From Bacteroides sp. UBA7335 (GTDB taxonomy: Bacteria > Bacteroidota > Bacteroidia > Bacteroidales > Bacteroidaceae), in NCBI GenBank assembly GCA_002471185.1, contig DKPL01000057.1, forward strand, positions 1 to 43,940: a DNA stretch of 43,940 nucleotides. The letters are read 5' to 3'. This document shows, piece after piece, positions 35,353 through 43,395 of this stretch (within the stretch, counting starts at the first letter, position 1; the number at the start of each line of letters is the position of its first letter). The notes under the pieces were generated by a model. The model saw only the letters and a list, made by a program, of their open reading frames with translations, was not told the DNA's origin and made no database searches. A program made the translations under genes and the position numbers.

Positions 35353-38103
35353 TTAAAATAAGTTTAGTTTATTTTTTTGAGCCTCCTCGAGTGAAGTCAT
35401 TTTGTATTGTTTCAAATTATTTTTCTCTCTAAGCTCTGAATATTCTTTAGCCAATTCACTCTCTAAAGATTTTCGAGATTCCTTATTTAATAAACGAGCA
35501 GCAACATTTGCATTTTGAGAAGCATCTTTCAGGTGAATGACTGGAGCATTATAGACAGGTGCTATCTTTAGTGCTGTATGAAGCTTGGAAGTAGTAGCCC
35601 CACCAATTAATAAGGGAATGTTTACTCCTGCCTTTTCAAGTTCCAAAGCGACGTGTACCATTTCATCAAGCGAGGGAGTTATCAAGCCGCTAAGACCTAT
35701 CATATCAACCTTTTCCTCAATAGCTTTTTGTACTATTGTTTCAGCTGGAATCATTACTCCTAAATCTATAATATCATAGCCATTACAAGCCATTACTACT
35801 GATACAATATTTTTGCCAATATCATGAACATCACCTTTGACGGTAGCAAGAAGCACTTTTCCAGCCGACTTTATACCTGCTTGCTTTTCCGATTCAATCA
35901 CAGGCTGCAAAATAGCTACCGCTTTTTTCATGGTGCGAGCAGTTTTAACAACTTGTGGTAAAAACATTTTGCCTGCTCCAAATAGTTCGCCAACATAATT
36001 CATGCCTGCCATTAATGGCTCCTCAATAATATCTACAGCTTTTGGATACAAAAGCAAAGCTTCTGCTAAGTCAACCTCTAAATAATCACCAATCCCTTTT
36101 ACTAGAGCATGCTTCAAACGTTCTTGCACACTACCATCGCGCCACGAGTCATGACGCACAATTGTAGCCGTATCAACACCAATAGAGTTTGATTTAAGTT
36201 CTTCAGCCAGCTCTACTAGACGTTCAGCAGCATCGCTACGTCTATTTAAAACTACATCTTCTAGTTTGGTTAATATATCAACAGGGATATCAGTATATAA
36301 TACAGCAGTAGCAGGATTCACAATTCCCATATCCATACCCGCTTGAATAGCGTGATATAAAAATACTGCATGCATAGCTTCACGAATGTAGTTATTACCA
36401 CGAAACGAAAACGATAAATTACTCACTCCCCCACTCACATGAGCACCGTGAAGATTCTCTCTAATCCATCGAGTTGCTTCAATAAAATCAACCGCATAGT
36501 TATCATGTTCTTCAATACCCGTAGCTATAGCAAGTACATTAGGATCAAATATAATATCGTGTGGGTTAAATTTCGCTTTATCAACCAATAGTCCATAAGC
36601 ACGTTTGCAAACTTCAATCTTACGAGCAGCTGTATCAGCTTGTCCTTTTTCATCAAAAGCCATTACCACAACCGCTGCACCATATTTACGAATCAATTGA
36701 GCTTGCTTCAAGAACTTCTCTTCGCCCTCTTTTAGTGAGATAGAGTTAACAACCGATTTGCCTTGCAAACACTTTAAGCCAGCCTCAATTACTTCCCATT
36801 TAGAAGAGTCGATCATAATAGGAACCTTAGAAATTTCAGGCTCCGATGCTACCAGATTTAAGAATGTAGTCATCTCAGCTTGAGCATCAAGTAGACCATC
36901 ATCCATATTAACATCAATAATCAAAGCACCATCTTCAACTTGCTGACGAGCAATAGAAAGAGCTTCGTCGTATTTCTTTTCATTGATTAAGCGAAGAAAC
37001 TTGCGAGATCCAGCAACATTGCAACGTTCGCCAATGTTCACAAAGTTTATTTCAGGTTTTACTTCAAGAAGCTCCAACCCCGAAAGCCAAAGATGCTGAG
37101 ATGAAGTTGCAGGAATATGTGGAGCAGCACCATTTATTAAAGCTGAATATTCAGCAATATAAGCATCGGTAGTACCACAACACCCACCAATAATATTAAT
37201 CAGTCCTTCGTTTATGTACTCTCTCACCTCTTCGGCCATATCTGCGGGAGTCTGATCATATTTTCCTAAACTATTTGGTAGCCCAGCATTGGGATATGCG
37301 CTAATATAATAGGGTGCGCGATGAGCCAACTGTGCCAAGAAAGGTTTTAGCTGACGTGCCCCAAAAGAACAATTCAGCCCAATAGAAAAGATATTTGCAT
37401 GTTGCACAGAAGCAAGAAATGCCTCCAAAGTTTGTCCAGAAAGAGTACGCCCGCCAATATCCGATACAGTAATTGATAGCATGATAGGAACTTTGATATC
37501 AAGTTCAGACATAGCACTTTCAGCAGCAAAAATAGCAGCTTTAGCATTTAGAGTATCAAATATTGTTTCAATAAGCAAGCCATCTACTCCTCCTTGAAGC
37601 AATGCCAATATTTGTTGTTTGTAAGCCTCAACCAATTCATCATAACTCAATGCGCGATAAGCCGGATTATTCACATCAGGACTCATAGAACAGGTTTTAT
37701 TAGTAGGACCAATTGAACCTACCACAAAACGAGGTTTATCAGGATTTTTAGCTGTATACTCATCAGCTACTTCACGAGCTAGCCTTACAGCCTCGAGATT
37801 AATTTCACGCACATACTCTTCTACATGATAATCAGCCATCGACACTATAGTAGAGCTAAAGGTATTTGTTTCAATAATATCAGCACCAGCTTCTAAGTAT
37901 TTACGATGAATATCTTGAATTACATCCGGACGAGTGAGACAAAGTAAATCATTATTGCCTTTTAGCTGCCCATTTATGTGAGCAAATCGTTTACCTCTAA
38001 AGTCATCCTCTTGCAAGTTGTATTGTTGAATCATGGTACCCATAGCACCATCCAAAATAAGGATGCGCTCGAGAACCAATTGCTGTAAGCTATATTTGTT
38101 CAT
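35353..38103 (-). CDS. metH: Cobalamin-dependent methionine synthase lacking the C-terminal reactivation domain
   Basis: This 916-residue cytosolic enzyme transfers a methyl group from methyltetrahydrofolate to homocysteine via cobalamin. Domains: homocysteine-binding about 1-325 with zinc ligands Cys245, Cys308 and Cys309 (GLNCSFG, GGCCGTT); pterin-binding about 345-615 (NIGERCNVAGSRKF); cap about 640-735; B12-binding about 745-875 with cobalt ligand His760 in GDVHDIGKN. The E. coli enzyme has about 300 more residues, an AdoMet-dependent reactivation domain; here the protein ends at residue 916, so reactivation must use another protein or be dispensed with. It is downstream of smpB (38-bp gap); I saw no cobalamin riboswitch. 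Confidence 0.96.
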   Translation of the reverse strand: MNKYSLQQLVLERILILDGAMGTMIQQYNLQEDDFRGKRFAHINGQLKGNNDLLCLTRPDVIQDIHRKYLEAGADIIETNTFSSTIVSMADYHVEEYVREINLEAVRLAREVADEYTAKNPDKPRFVVGSIGPTNKTCSMSPDVNNPAYRALSYDELVEAYKQQILALLQGGVDGLLIETIFDTLNAKAAIFAAESAMSELDIKVPIMLSITVSDIGGRTLSGQTLEAFLASVQHANIFSIGLNCSFGARQLKPFLAQLAHRAPYYISAYPNAGLPNSLGKYDQTPADMAEEVREYINEGLINIIGGCCGTTDAYIAEYSALINGAAPHIPATSSQHLWLSGLELLEVKPEINFVNIGERCNVAGSRKFLRLINEKKYDEALSIARQQVEDGALIIDVNMDDGLLDAQAEMTTFLNLVASEPEISKVPIMIDSSKWEVIEAGLKCLQGKSVVNSISLKEGEEKFLKQAQLIRKYGAAVVVMAFDEKGQADTAARKIEVCKRAYGLLVDKAKFNPHDIIFDPNVLAIATGIEEHDNYAVDFIEATRWIRENLHGAHVSGGVSNLSFSFRGNNYIREAMHAVFLYHAIQAGMDMGIVNPATAVLYTDIPVDILTKLEDVVLNRRSDAAERLVELAEELKSNSIGVDTATIVRHDSWRDGSVQERLKHALVKGIGDYLEVDLAEALLLYPKAVDIIEEPLMAGMNYVGELFGAGKMFLPQVVKTARTMKKAVAILQPVIESEKQAGIKSAGKVLLATVKGDVHDIGKNIVSVVMACNGYDIIDLGVMIPAETIVQKAIEEKVDMIGLSGLITPSLDEMVHVALELEKAGVNIPLLIGGATTSKLHTALKIAPVYNAPVIHLKDASQNANVAARLLNKESRKSLESELAKEYSELREKNNLKQYKMTSLEEAQKNKLNLF

Positions 38104-38141
38104 GAGTATAATTATTGATATATATAACGCTGGAGATAGAT

Positions 38142-38594
38142 TTATTTTTTGAACATTCTGTCCATATCGCGTCGATCATCTTTTTCTCTTAAAGACTGAC
38201 GTTTGTCGTATTGCTTTTTACCTTTAGCCAAAGCCACCACCACCTTTGCCAACCCTTTATCGTTGACAAACATACGTACCGGTACAATAGTAAATCCGGT
38301 ATCTTTGATGGCACGTTCTAACTTGCTAAGTTCTTTGCGATTGAGTAAAAGCTTACGATCGCGACGCGCTGCATGATTATTGTATGACCCATAAAAGTAT
38401 TCTGCAATATACATATTCTTCACCCAAAGCTCATTTTTCACAAAATAGCAATAAGTATCCACCAAGCTCGCTTTACCCATTCGTATTGACTTGATTTCTG
38501 TACCCGTAAGTACTATACCGGCAGTAAATGTATCAATTAGTTCATAATCGAATGTAGCGCGCTTATTCTTTATATTAACAGGAGCCAATTTCAT
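38142..38594 (-). CDS. smpB: SsrA-binding protein
   Basis: This 150-residue basic protein binds tmRNA in trans-translation and ribosome rescue. Recognisable segments are NKRATFDYELIDTFTAGIVL, TGTEIKSIRMGKASLVDTYC (both quoted as markers), the central AEYFYGSYNNH, and the lysine/arginine-rich tail KGKKQYDKRQSLREKDDRRD. It lies 10 bp after the Yip1-domain gene and 38 bp before metH. Confidence 0.97.
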   Translation of the reverse strand: MKLAPVNIKNKRATFDYELIDTFTAGIVLTGTEIKSIRMGKASLVDTYCYFVKNELWVKNMYIAEYFYGSYNNHAARRDRKLLLNRKELSKLERAIKDTGFTIVPVRMFVNDKGLAKVVVALAKGKKQYDKRQSLREKDDRRDMDRMFKK

Positions 38595-38604
38595 AATCGT
38601 ATAA

Positions 38605-39180
38605 TTAATTTAATATCGTAGTTAGTTTGTTAAATATAAACTCTATCAAAGCAGGACAAACTAGCAATACAGCAGAAGCCAGTATTGTAAACTTAAACCG
38701 TTTTTGTTCTTCAATATTTAACATGATGGGAACCCCTTCCCAAACAACATAGACAATATAAAACTGAAAGATCCACCCAACTAGTGCAAAATCGGGTAAG
38801 ATACCATTGATTATCCATACCAGGAAAGTAACGATCAAGGCATATCCCGCAAATTGCTGAGACAATAATGTATTGCTTGCTTCGCCCAATAATCTGATGC
38901 GAAGCTCATTGATGGCATAAGCCGCACAAAAGTATCCACCAAACAAAGCTACTGCTACCGAGCAGCACCGCGTCATGGCTATTTGAAAACTTTGTGGTCC
39001 ACCCCATCCATTGGTAAATAAGGAGCCTAAAAAGTAAGACAGACCACATAAACCAATCATAGGATAAACAAAAGTAACAAAAACTTTTTGCTTATCCTCT
39101 TCCAAATGAATTTCCTCCCAAGCTTTCGCTGGAGAGGAAACCAATGATATTGCTAATTTAAATAACTCCTTATAGTTCAA
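38605..39180 (-). CDS. Yip1-domain membrane protein
   Basis: The 191-residue protein has about five hydrophobic segments (GLCGLSYFLGSLF, SVAVALFGGYFCAAYAI, YALIVTFLVWIINGIL, IFQFYIVYVVWEGVP, ILASAVLLVCPALIEFIF). The N-terminus LVSSPAKAWEEIHLEED is typical of bacterial Yip1-family proteins. Function is unknown. Its start is 1 base from the stop of the NigD-like gene, implying co-translation. Confidence 0.82.
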   Translation of the reverse strand: MNYKELFKLAISLVSSPAKAWEEIHLEEDKQKVFVTFVYPMIGLCGLSYFLGSLFTNGWGGPQSFQIAMTRCCSVAVALFGGYFCAAYAINELRIRLLGEASNTLLSQQFAGYALIVTFLVWIINGILPDFALVGWIFQFYIVYVVWEGVPIMLNIEEQKRFKFTILASAVLLVCPALIEFIFNKLTTILN

Positions 39181-39181
39181 A

Positions 39182-39991
39182 TTATTTTTCTTTTCTAGGA
39201 TCGTAAACCACAGTGTAGATTTTAGGTTTTACGCCCGATAGTTCATTATTTAATGGATTCACTTCTGCATGAACCTCAATAGTGGTAGGACCATTTTTAT
39301 CTAATTCAGCAATATCATTTCTAATATCAAATGACTTATAGTACATGTATGGCAAACTAGAGCCTGCATTGCGTGAAGTAGAGTTTACACTAGGAGCTTC
39401 TGGAGTTCCGGTATGACGTAAATGATAAATCAACTTACCCTCTTCTTGTTCATTATCATATTTTACCAATGTAAAATAATGCATTTTAGCATAAAAATAA
39501 TAATTAATCCCTGTAAACAAAAATCGATCATTCCACAAGAAAAGTTCTTTATTAGGATCATAGTTTACTACATTATCCAGCTGAATAACAGGAGCCGTAG
39601 AAATTGAGTCATTAGAAGCTTCAGATTCTTTAGAATCTACAGATTCAACCGTTTCATCAATTGATATTGCATATTTCAAATCAACATTTGAAATTTTACC
39701 ATTTACAATTTCTGCAGCTTGTTCTTCTGTATAAGTAAATAAAATATAAGCCATATTTGTTTTAGTTGGCTTAAAGTTCATTCCCTGCTCAACAGCAGAT
39801 AAAGAAGTTATAGAAGGAACAATTTTCAAACCATTAACATCTTGAAAGTAAGTTCCGCCATATATTGAATTGATAACCTCTACAGGTCCTCCTCCTGTTG
39901 GAGTATAATCGTTATCAGAATTAATACAAGAAGTAAAGCCAATGCCCATTAAAACGGTGAGGACAAGCACCCATGTTTTCATTTGTTTCAT
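39182..39991 (-). CDS. NigD-like lipoprotein
   Basis: This 269-residue exported protein has a lipobox (FTSC) at about residue 22, followed by an acidic NSDNDYTPTGGG linker. The rest is beta-rich, with a C-terminal segment similar to NigD-type lipoproteins of Bacteroides (YYKSFDIRNDIAEL, GPTTIEVHAEVNP). NigD-family members have no settled biochemical role. A start three codons later (39982) is equally possible. First gene of a probable nigD-yip1-smpB-metH transcript; TATCTTTG on the minus strand at 40015-40022 could be its -7 box. Confidence 0.7.
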   Translation of the reverse strand: MKQMKTWVLVLTVLMGIGFTSCINSDNDYTPTGGGPVEVINSIYGGTYFQDVNGLKIVPSITSLSAVEQGMNFKPTKTNMAYILFTYTEEQAAEIVNGKISNVDLKYAISIDETVESVDSKESEASNDSISTAPVIQLDNVVNYDPNKELFLWNDRFLFTGINYYFYAKMHYFTLVKYDNEQEEGKLIYHLRHTGTPEAPSVNSTSRNAGSSLPYMYYKSFDIRNDIAELDKNGPTTIEVHAEVNPLNNELSGVKPKIYTVVYDPRKEK

Positions 39992-40014
39992 AAAACGTAT
40001 TTTTTTGAATTTTG

Positions 40015-40022
40015 CAAAGATA
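40015..40022 (-). promoter_or_regulatory. Candidate -7 box for the nigD-yip1-smpB-metH cluster
   Basis: On the minus strand this reads TATCTTTG, an exact TAnnTTTG box, 24 bases before the NigD-like start. The nearest TTTG (40052-40055) is 29 bases upstream rather than 19-21. A palindrome CTATTT-GT-AAATAG at 40031-40044 lies between them and might be an operator. Confidence 0.4.
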
Positions 40023-40077
40023 TAAAATTTCTATTTGTAAATAGATAAATGCAAAAATACAACCAATACTGCATCCT

Positions 40078-40578
40078 TTAAGAAATTATTTTTGCAAATA
40101 GTTCAATATGTTCATCAAGATAGCGAGCAACACCTTCTGTCACAGCCTCTTCCATTTCAAAATACTCTTCTTCTAAGTCATCAAATGCCTCATACTGCTC
40201 ATACATTGCCATAAACTCATCTTCCGAGCGGTCAGCTTCAAGATCAGCACGGTTGGCATCGTATACCTTCTTTGCTTTATATATTAATTTCGAAAATGCC
40301 TCCAATCCCCACATACGCATTACACGCGCAAATGGATTATCGAAGATATAGCCACCATATCCGTTTTGAATAAGTTGAATAAAGCCTCCACTCATTATTT
40401 CATCGCGAAATAATTGATAAGCAAGCAAAGAGTGTTGTTCGCCAGTCAACTCATTCATGGTATCAGAAGTGAGCTCTCCTCCAATTACTTCTTTATACTT
40501 ATCAGTGAAAACCTGAATAAATTCATCCATACCTTCACCTGCGGCTTTCTGAAGCGCTGCATCCTTTACTTCTATCAT
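40078..40578 (-). CDS. DUF4375 (DMP19-like) acidic protein
   Basis: The 166-residue protein is strongly acidic, especially at its C-terminus (FDDLEEEYFEMEEAV). It has the DUF4375 core: EQHSLLAYQLFRDEIMSGG (in part), FIQLIQNGYGGYIFDNPF and GLEAFSKLIYKAKKVYDAN. The family includes the Neisseria DNA-mimic DMP19, which sequesters a repressor; whether this relative does so is unknown. No signal peptide. Single gene; TATCTTTG on the minus strand at 40601-40608 is a candidate -7 box. Confidence 0.75.
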   Translation of the reverse strand: MIEVKDAALQKAAGEGMDEFIQVFTDKYKEVIGGELTSDTMNELTGEQHSLLAYQLFRDEIMSGGFIQLIQNGYGGYIFDNPFARVMRMWGLEAFSKLIYKAKKVYDANRADLEADRSEDEFMAMYEQYEAFDDLEEEYFEMEEAVTEGVARYLDEHIELFAKIIS

Positions 40579-40600
40579 ATTATTTAGCTATTTTAGTTCG

Positions 40601-40608
40601 CAAAGATA
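40601..40608 (-). promoter_or_regulatory. Candidate -7 box of the DUF4375 gene
   Basis: On the minus strand this reads TATCTTTG, matching TAnnTTTG, 23 bases before the start codon. No TTTG at the usual spacing was found. Confidence 0.4.
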
Positions 40609-40738
40609 CACAAAGTTATTATTAATCCATAGTATAAAAGGGAATCAAATTGAGTTTATAATCCTATAACATCTTTCCAAAAACTAAAACTTACACGTTA
40701 TTGAAGAATTATTCCACATATATCACCATAAACAGAAG

Positions 40739-40746
40739 TAGCTTTG
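40739..40746 (+). promoter_or_regulatory. Candidate -7 box of the pectate lyase gene
   Basis: TAGCTTTG matches TAnnTTTG, 27 bases before the PL1 start codon. No good TTTG lies 19-21 bases upstream, which would fit an activator-dependent promoter, but the match could be chance. Confidence 0.35.
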
Positions 40747-40773
40747 CCACGATTAATTTAATACCATAGCGTA

Positions 40774-42495
40774 ATGAAAAAACTAATTGCTTTATTTTTG
40801 ATGGGTTTTGCACTACTACCCATGATGAAAGCACAAACACCTGCATTTCCAGGAGCCGAAGGATTTGCACGATACACCACAACGGGTGGTCGTGGAGGCG
40901 AAGTGTATCATGTAACTAACTTAAAAGATAGTGGAACCGGATCGCTAAGAGATGCATTGAGCAAAGGCAACCGAACAATCGTTTTCGACGTATCGGGCAC
41001 AATAGCACTAAATAGCACACTTGAGGTTAAATATGGAAATATTACCATAGCCGGACAAACAGCTCCGGGAGATGGTATCTGTATAAAGAATTATTCGATG
41101 GTAATAAAGGCCAATAACATCATTATCCGTTTTATCCGTTGCCGCATGGGAGACGAAAAACAAACAGAAGATGATGCAATGTGGGGCAGAAATCAAAGTA
41201 ATATAATCATTGACCACTGCACAATGAGTTGGAGTACCGATGAATGTTCTTCATTTTATGGCAATAAGAACTTTACGATGCAATGGTGCATTCTAAGCGA
41301 GAGCTTGACCAACTCTGTTCATGGCAAAGGCTCGCACGGATATGGTGGTATTTGGGGAGGTGAGAAAGCATCGTTTCATCACAACCTATTGGCCCACCAT
41401 ACTAGCCGCACACCTCGCTTATGTGGTAGCCGATACACGGGTCGCCCCGAAGATGAGTTAGCAGACTTGCGTAACAATGTATTCTACAATTGGGGGCCCA
41501 CCAATGGCGGGTATGCAGGCGAAGGTGGAAGCTATAATTTTATAAATAATTATTTCAAGCCAGGTCCATCAACAGCTACAAAAGAAGGAATCACTTATCG
41601 AATATTTGCTCCTAATGCCGATGATGGAAAAAACACCAATGCACTAGGAACTTGGGGACTGTTTCACGTAACCGGAAACTTCTTTGATGACACCTGTCCT
41701 ACCCTGACAGAAAAATCTAAGGCAAATATAGCTTTAACCAACGCCAACAATTGGGAAGGTATACACCCTGATACTCGCAACAGTCCTCTACCCGGAGGAA
41801 GCAAAGAAGGCATTAAAAGCGATGCGGAATTTGACGTAATACAGCCAACAACACATACCGCAGAGGTAGCCTATAGAAAGACATTAGCTCATGTTGGTGC
41901 TAGTCTAAAACGCGATATCATTGACGAAAGAATCATTCAAGATGTTTTGAAAGGAGGATTTACATATACAGGGTCTAATGGCGGTAAAAACGGATTGATT
42001 GATACTCAAACCGACACAGAAGGTTATATCGAGTATCAAAGTACCACTAAACCTACTGATATAAATAATGACGGTATTGCCGACCAATGGGCATCACAAT
42101 ATATGCCCGCAGGCAAAACCTACAAAGACATTGACAGCAATAGCGGTTATACGTACTTAGAACTATACATTAACAGTTTGGTAAATGAACTCATGAAAGC
42201 AGGATGTGCGGATGGGATAAACTCTCCAAGCCAAGGAGATTTTGACTTCACAGGTTCATCTACAGGTATTGAAAACAACCACGATACAAACAGCACTCCC
42301 AGACTTTACAAGAAGGGTAATCAAACTCTATTAAGTAATGTAGAAGCCGAAAGCATCATATATATATTCAATCTTTCGGGCCAATTGGTAGACACGCTAT
42401 CTGCCCATAGCAACGAAATGACTTTGAACATATTTGAGCCAAGCATAGTAAAGGTTGTAGGAAAATATACTACCACCACATTCAAAGCTCTATAA
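40774..42495 (+). CDS. Secreted family PL1 pectate lyase with C-terminal sorting-like domain
   Basis: This 573-residue exported protein has its signal peptide to about residue 20 (MMKAQ). Residues about 22-400 are the PL1 parallel beta-helix: FPGAEGFARYTTTGGRGG, IIIDHCTMSWSTDECSS (calcium site acids), and SRTPRLCGSR with catalytic Arg candidate 215. A calcium loop DINNDGIADQW follows at 429-439. The last about 65 residues (507-573, including IYIFNLSGQLVD) resemble a type IX secretion C-terminal domain or a remnant of one. It cleaves homogalacturonan by beta-elimination, producing unsaturated ends for the GH105 at 12141 and freeing RG-II from flanking pectin. Single gene; transposed from, but functionally tied to, the RG-II locus. 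Confidence 0.93.
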   Translation: MKKLIALFLMGFALLPMMKAQTPAFPGAEGFARYTTTGGRGGEVYHVTNLKDSGTGSLRDALSKGNRTIVFDVSGTIALNSTLEVKYGNITIAGQTAPGDGICIKNYSMVIKANNIIIRFIRCRMGDEKQTEDDAMWGRNQSNIIIDHCTMSWSTDECSSFYGNKNFTMQWCILSESLTNSVHGKGSHGYGGIWGGEKASFHHNLLAHHTSRTPRLCGSRYTGRPEDELADLRNNVFYNWGPTNGGYAGEGGSYNFINNYFKPGPSTATKEGITYRIFAPNADDGKNTNALGTWGLFHVTGNFFDDTCPTLTEKSKANIALTNANNWEGIHPDTRNSPLPGGSKEGIKSDAEFDVIQPTTHTAEVAYRKTLAHVGASLKRDIIDERIIQDVLKGGFTYTGSNGGKNGLIDTQTDTEGYIEYQSTTKPTDINNDGIADQWASQYMPAGKTYKDIDSNSGYTYLELYINSLVNELMKAGCADGINSPSQGDFDFTGSSTGIENNHDTNSTPRLYKKGNQTLLSNVEAESIIYIFNLSGQLVDTLSAHSNEMTLNIFEPSIVKVVGKYTTTTFKAL

Positions 42496-42543
42496 ACTAG
42501 AAATGGCGTCCGATTTGCTATAGATAGCAGTCATTAGCTTTCT

Positions 42544-42615
42544 TATCATATAAATTCCGGCAATCAATAGTAAAACTCATTCGTTTAAATATTGTTTGCC
42601 GGAATTTATATGATA
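42544..42615. terminator. Large inverted repeat downstream of the pectate lyase gene
   Basis: A perfect 20-bp inverted repeat (42544-42563 with 42596-42615, core TTCCGGCAA/TTGCCGGAA) encloses a 32-base AT-rich loop. It lies between convergent genes, 48 bases past the PL1 stop, so it may terminate from both sides. The long loop and absence of a clear T-run leave a repeat or processing role open. Confidence 0.5.
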
Positions 42616-42657
42616 CTTAAATAACTAACTTCACCCAATAGCCTACCTGTATCAAAC

Positions 42658-42722
42658 CAGTGCGTAACGTTATGCACTGTTGTGCATGGCACTTAGCACT
42701 TTAGTGCGCTCCGTTCCGCACT
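42658..42722. repeat. 65-bp hairpin-rich intergenic element, copy B
   Basis: Second copy of the element at 26001-26065, same length. The first stem (42658-42679) keeps pairing through a G-C to A-T double change at its centre and one G-U-type wobble. The middle stem is reduced to GTGC/GCAC. The last stem, AGTGCG (42703-42708) with CGCACT (42717-42722), is identical to copy A with a different 8-base loop. It lies between two convergent genes, not in front of a gene. Confidence 0.75.
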
Positions 42723-42763
42723 AAAAACCCAAAGCCTCAATAAGCTGATTAGACATCTATTAT

Positions 42764-43168
42764 CTAGGGATGCAATGATAAGCTTAAATAAATCTCGAAG
42801 AAGTAAGGAATAAGCCATATGCACCATACAAATATGCTCAACCGATTATAATACATTCTCGCCTTGGGCGTTTTAACCGTGAGCACCCAAATGGCCCACA
42901 TCGAATGTATCATCATTAACAATATAGTTACAATACCAATCAAAGTAAGCAGTTCGTTATTCATTTCAGTAAATCGCGACATGCTTTTCATCAGCCCGGT
43001 AGCAATGGCATCAAGTACCAACCCCGAAAGCATCAAAGCCACGTGCCAAAACTTTAAGCGCCCCTTAACATGCTCTACCCATACCCCAACACTATATAAT
43101 AAAAGAGCAGCTGTAATGACACATACCACGGCTATTATATAATTAGCTTCAACTATATATTGATCCAT
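42764..43168 (-). CDS. HsmA-like (TIGR03987-type) four-helix membrane protein
   Basis: The 134-residue protein has four hydrophobic helices: IIAVVCVITAALLLYSVGVW, FWHVALMLSGLVLDAIAT, ELLTLIGIVTILLMMIHSMW and LSIFVWCIWLIPYFFEIY. The pattern with WVEHVKGRLKFWH matches the TIGR03987/HsmA family of inner-membrane proteins. Function is not known. Single gene, convergent with the pectate lyase. Confidence 0.72.
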   Translation of the reverse strand: MDQYIVEANYIIAVVCVITAALLLYSVGVWVEHVKGRLKFWHVALMLSGLVLDAIATGLMKSMSRFTEMNNELLTLIGIVTILLMMIHSMWAIWVLTVKTPKARMYYNRLSIFVWCIWLIPYFFEIYLSLSLHP

Positions 43169-43301
43169 AACGTTTATTTTTCAAAAAAAACAAACTTTCA
43201 TAAAAATAGTTCAAAACAAAATAAAATGCTATCTCTACATTACAATAAAGAAAGCTATCTATTTTTATTTTAAGAAATTCACAAAAAAGTAAGATGTCCC
43301 T

Positions 43302-43333
43302 TTTGGCTTCAAACAATAAAACCCGTAAATTTG
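43302..43333 (+). promoter_or_regulatory. Bacteroides-type promoter of the NifU-like gene
   Basis: TTTG at 43302-43305, a 20-base spacer, then TAAATTTG at 43326-43333: full consensus. It stands 63 bases before the start codon. The rest of 43169-43395 is AT-rich and shows no gene with coding character. Confidence 0.82.
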
Positions 43334-43395
43334 CGCTCGATTTAAAAATCAAGACTACGTATTATTAATTATATCACTTTTAAAACGAGCTAATT

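Noticed and set aside
38104..38141. Cobalamin riboswitch before metH
   Set aside because: Only 38 bases separate smpB from metH, too short for the element.
43149..43352. 67-codon open frame on the minus strand overlapping the HsmA-like start
   Set aside because: Low-complexity AT-rich coding, overlaps the promoter of the NifU-like gene, no recognisable features.
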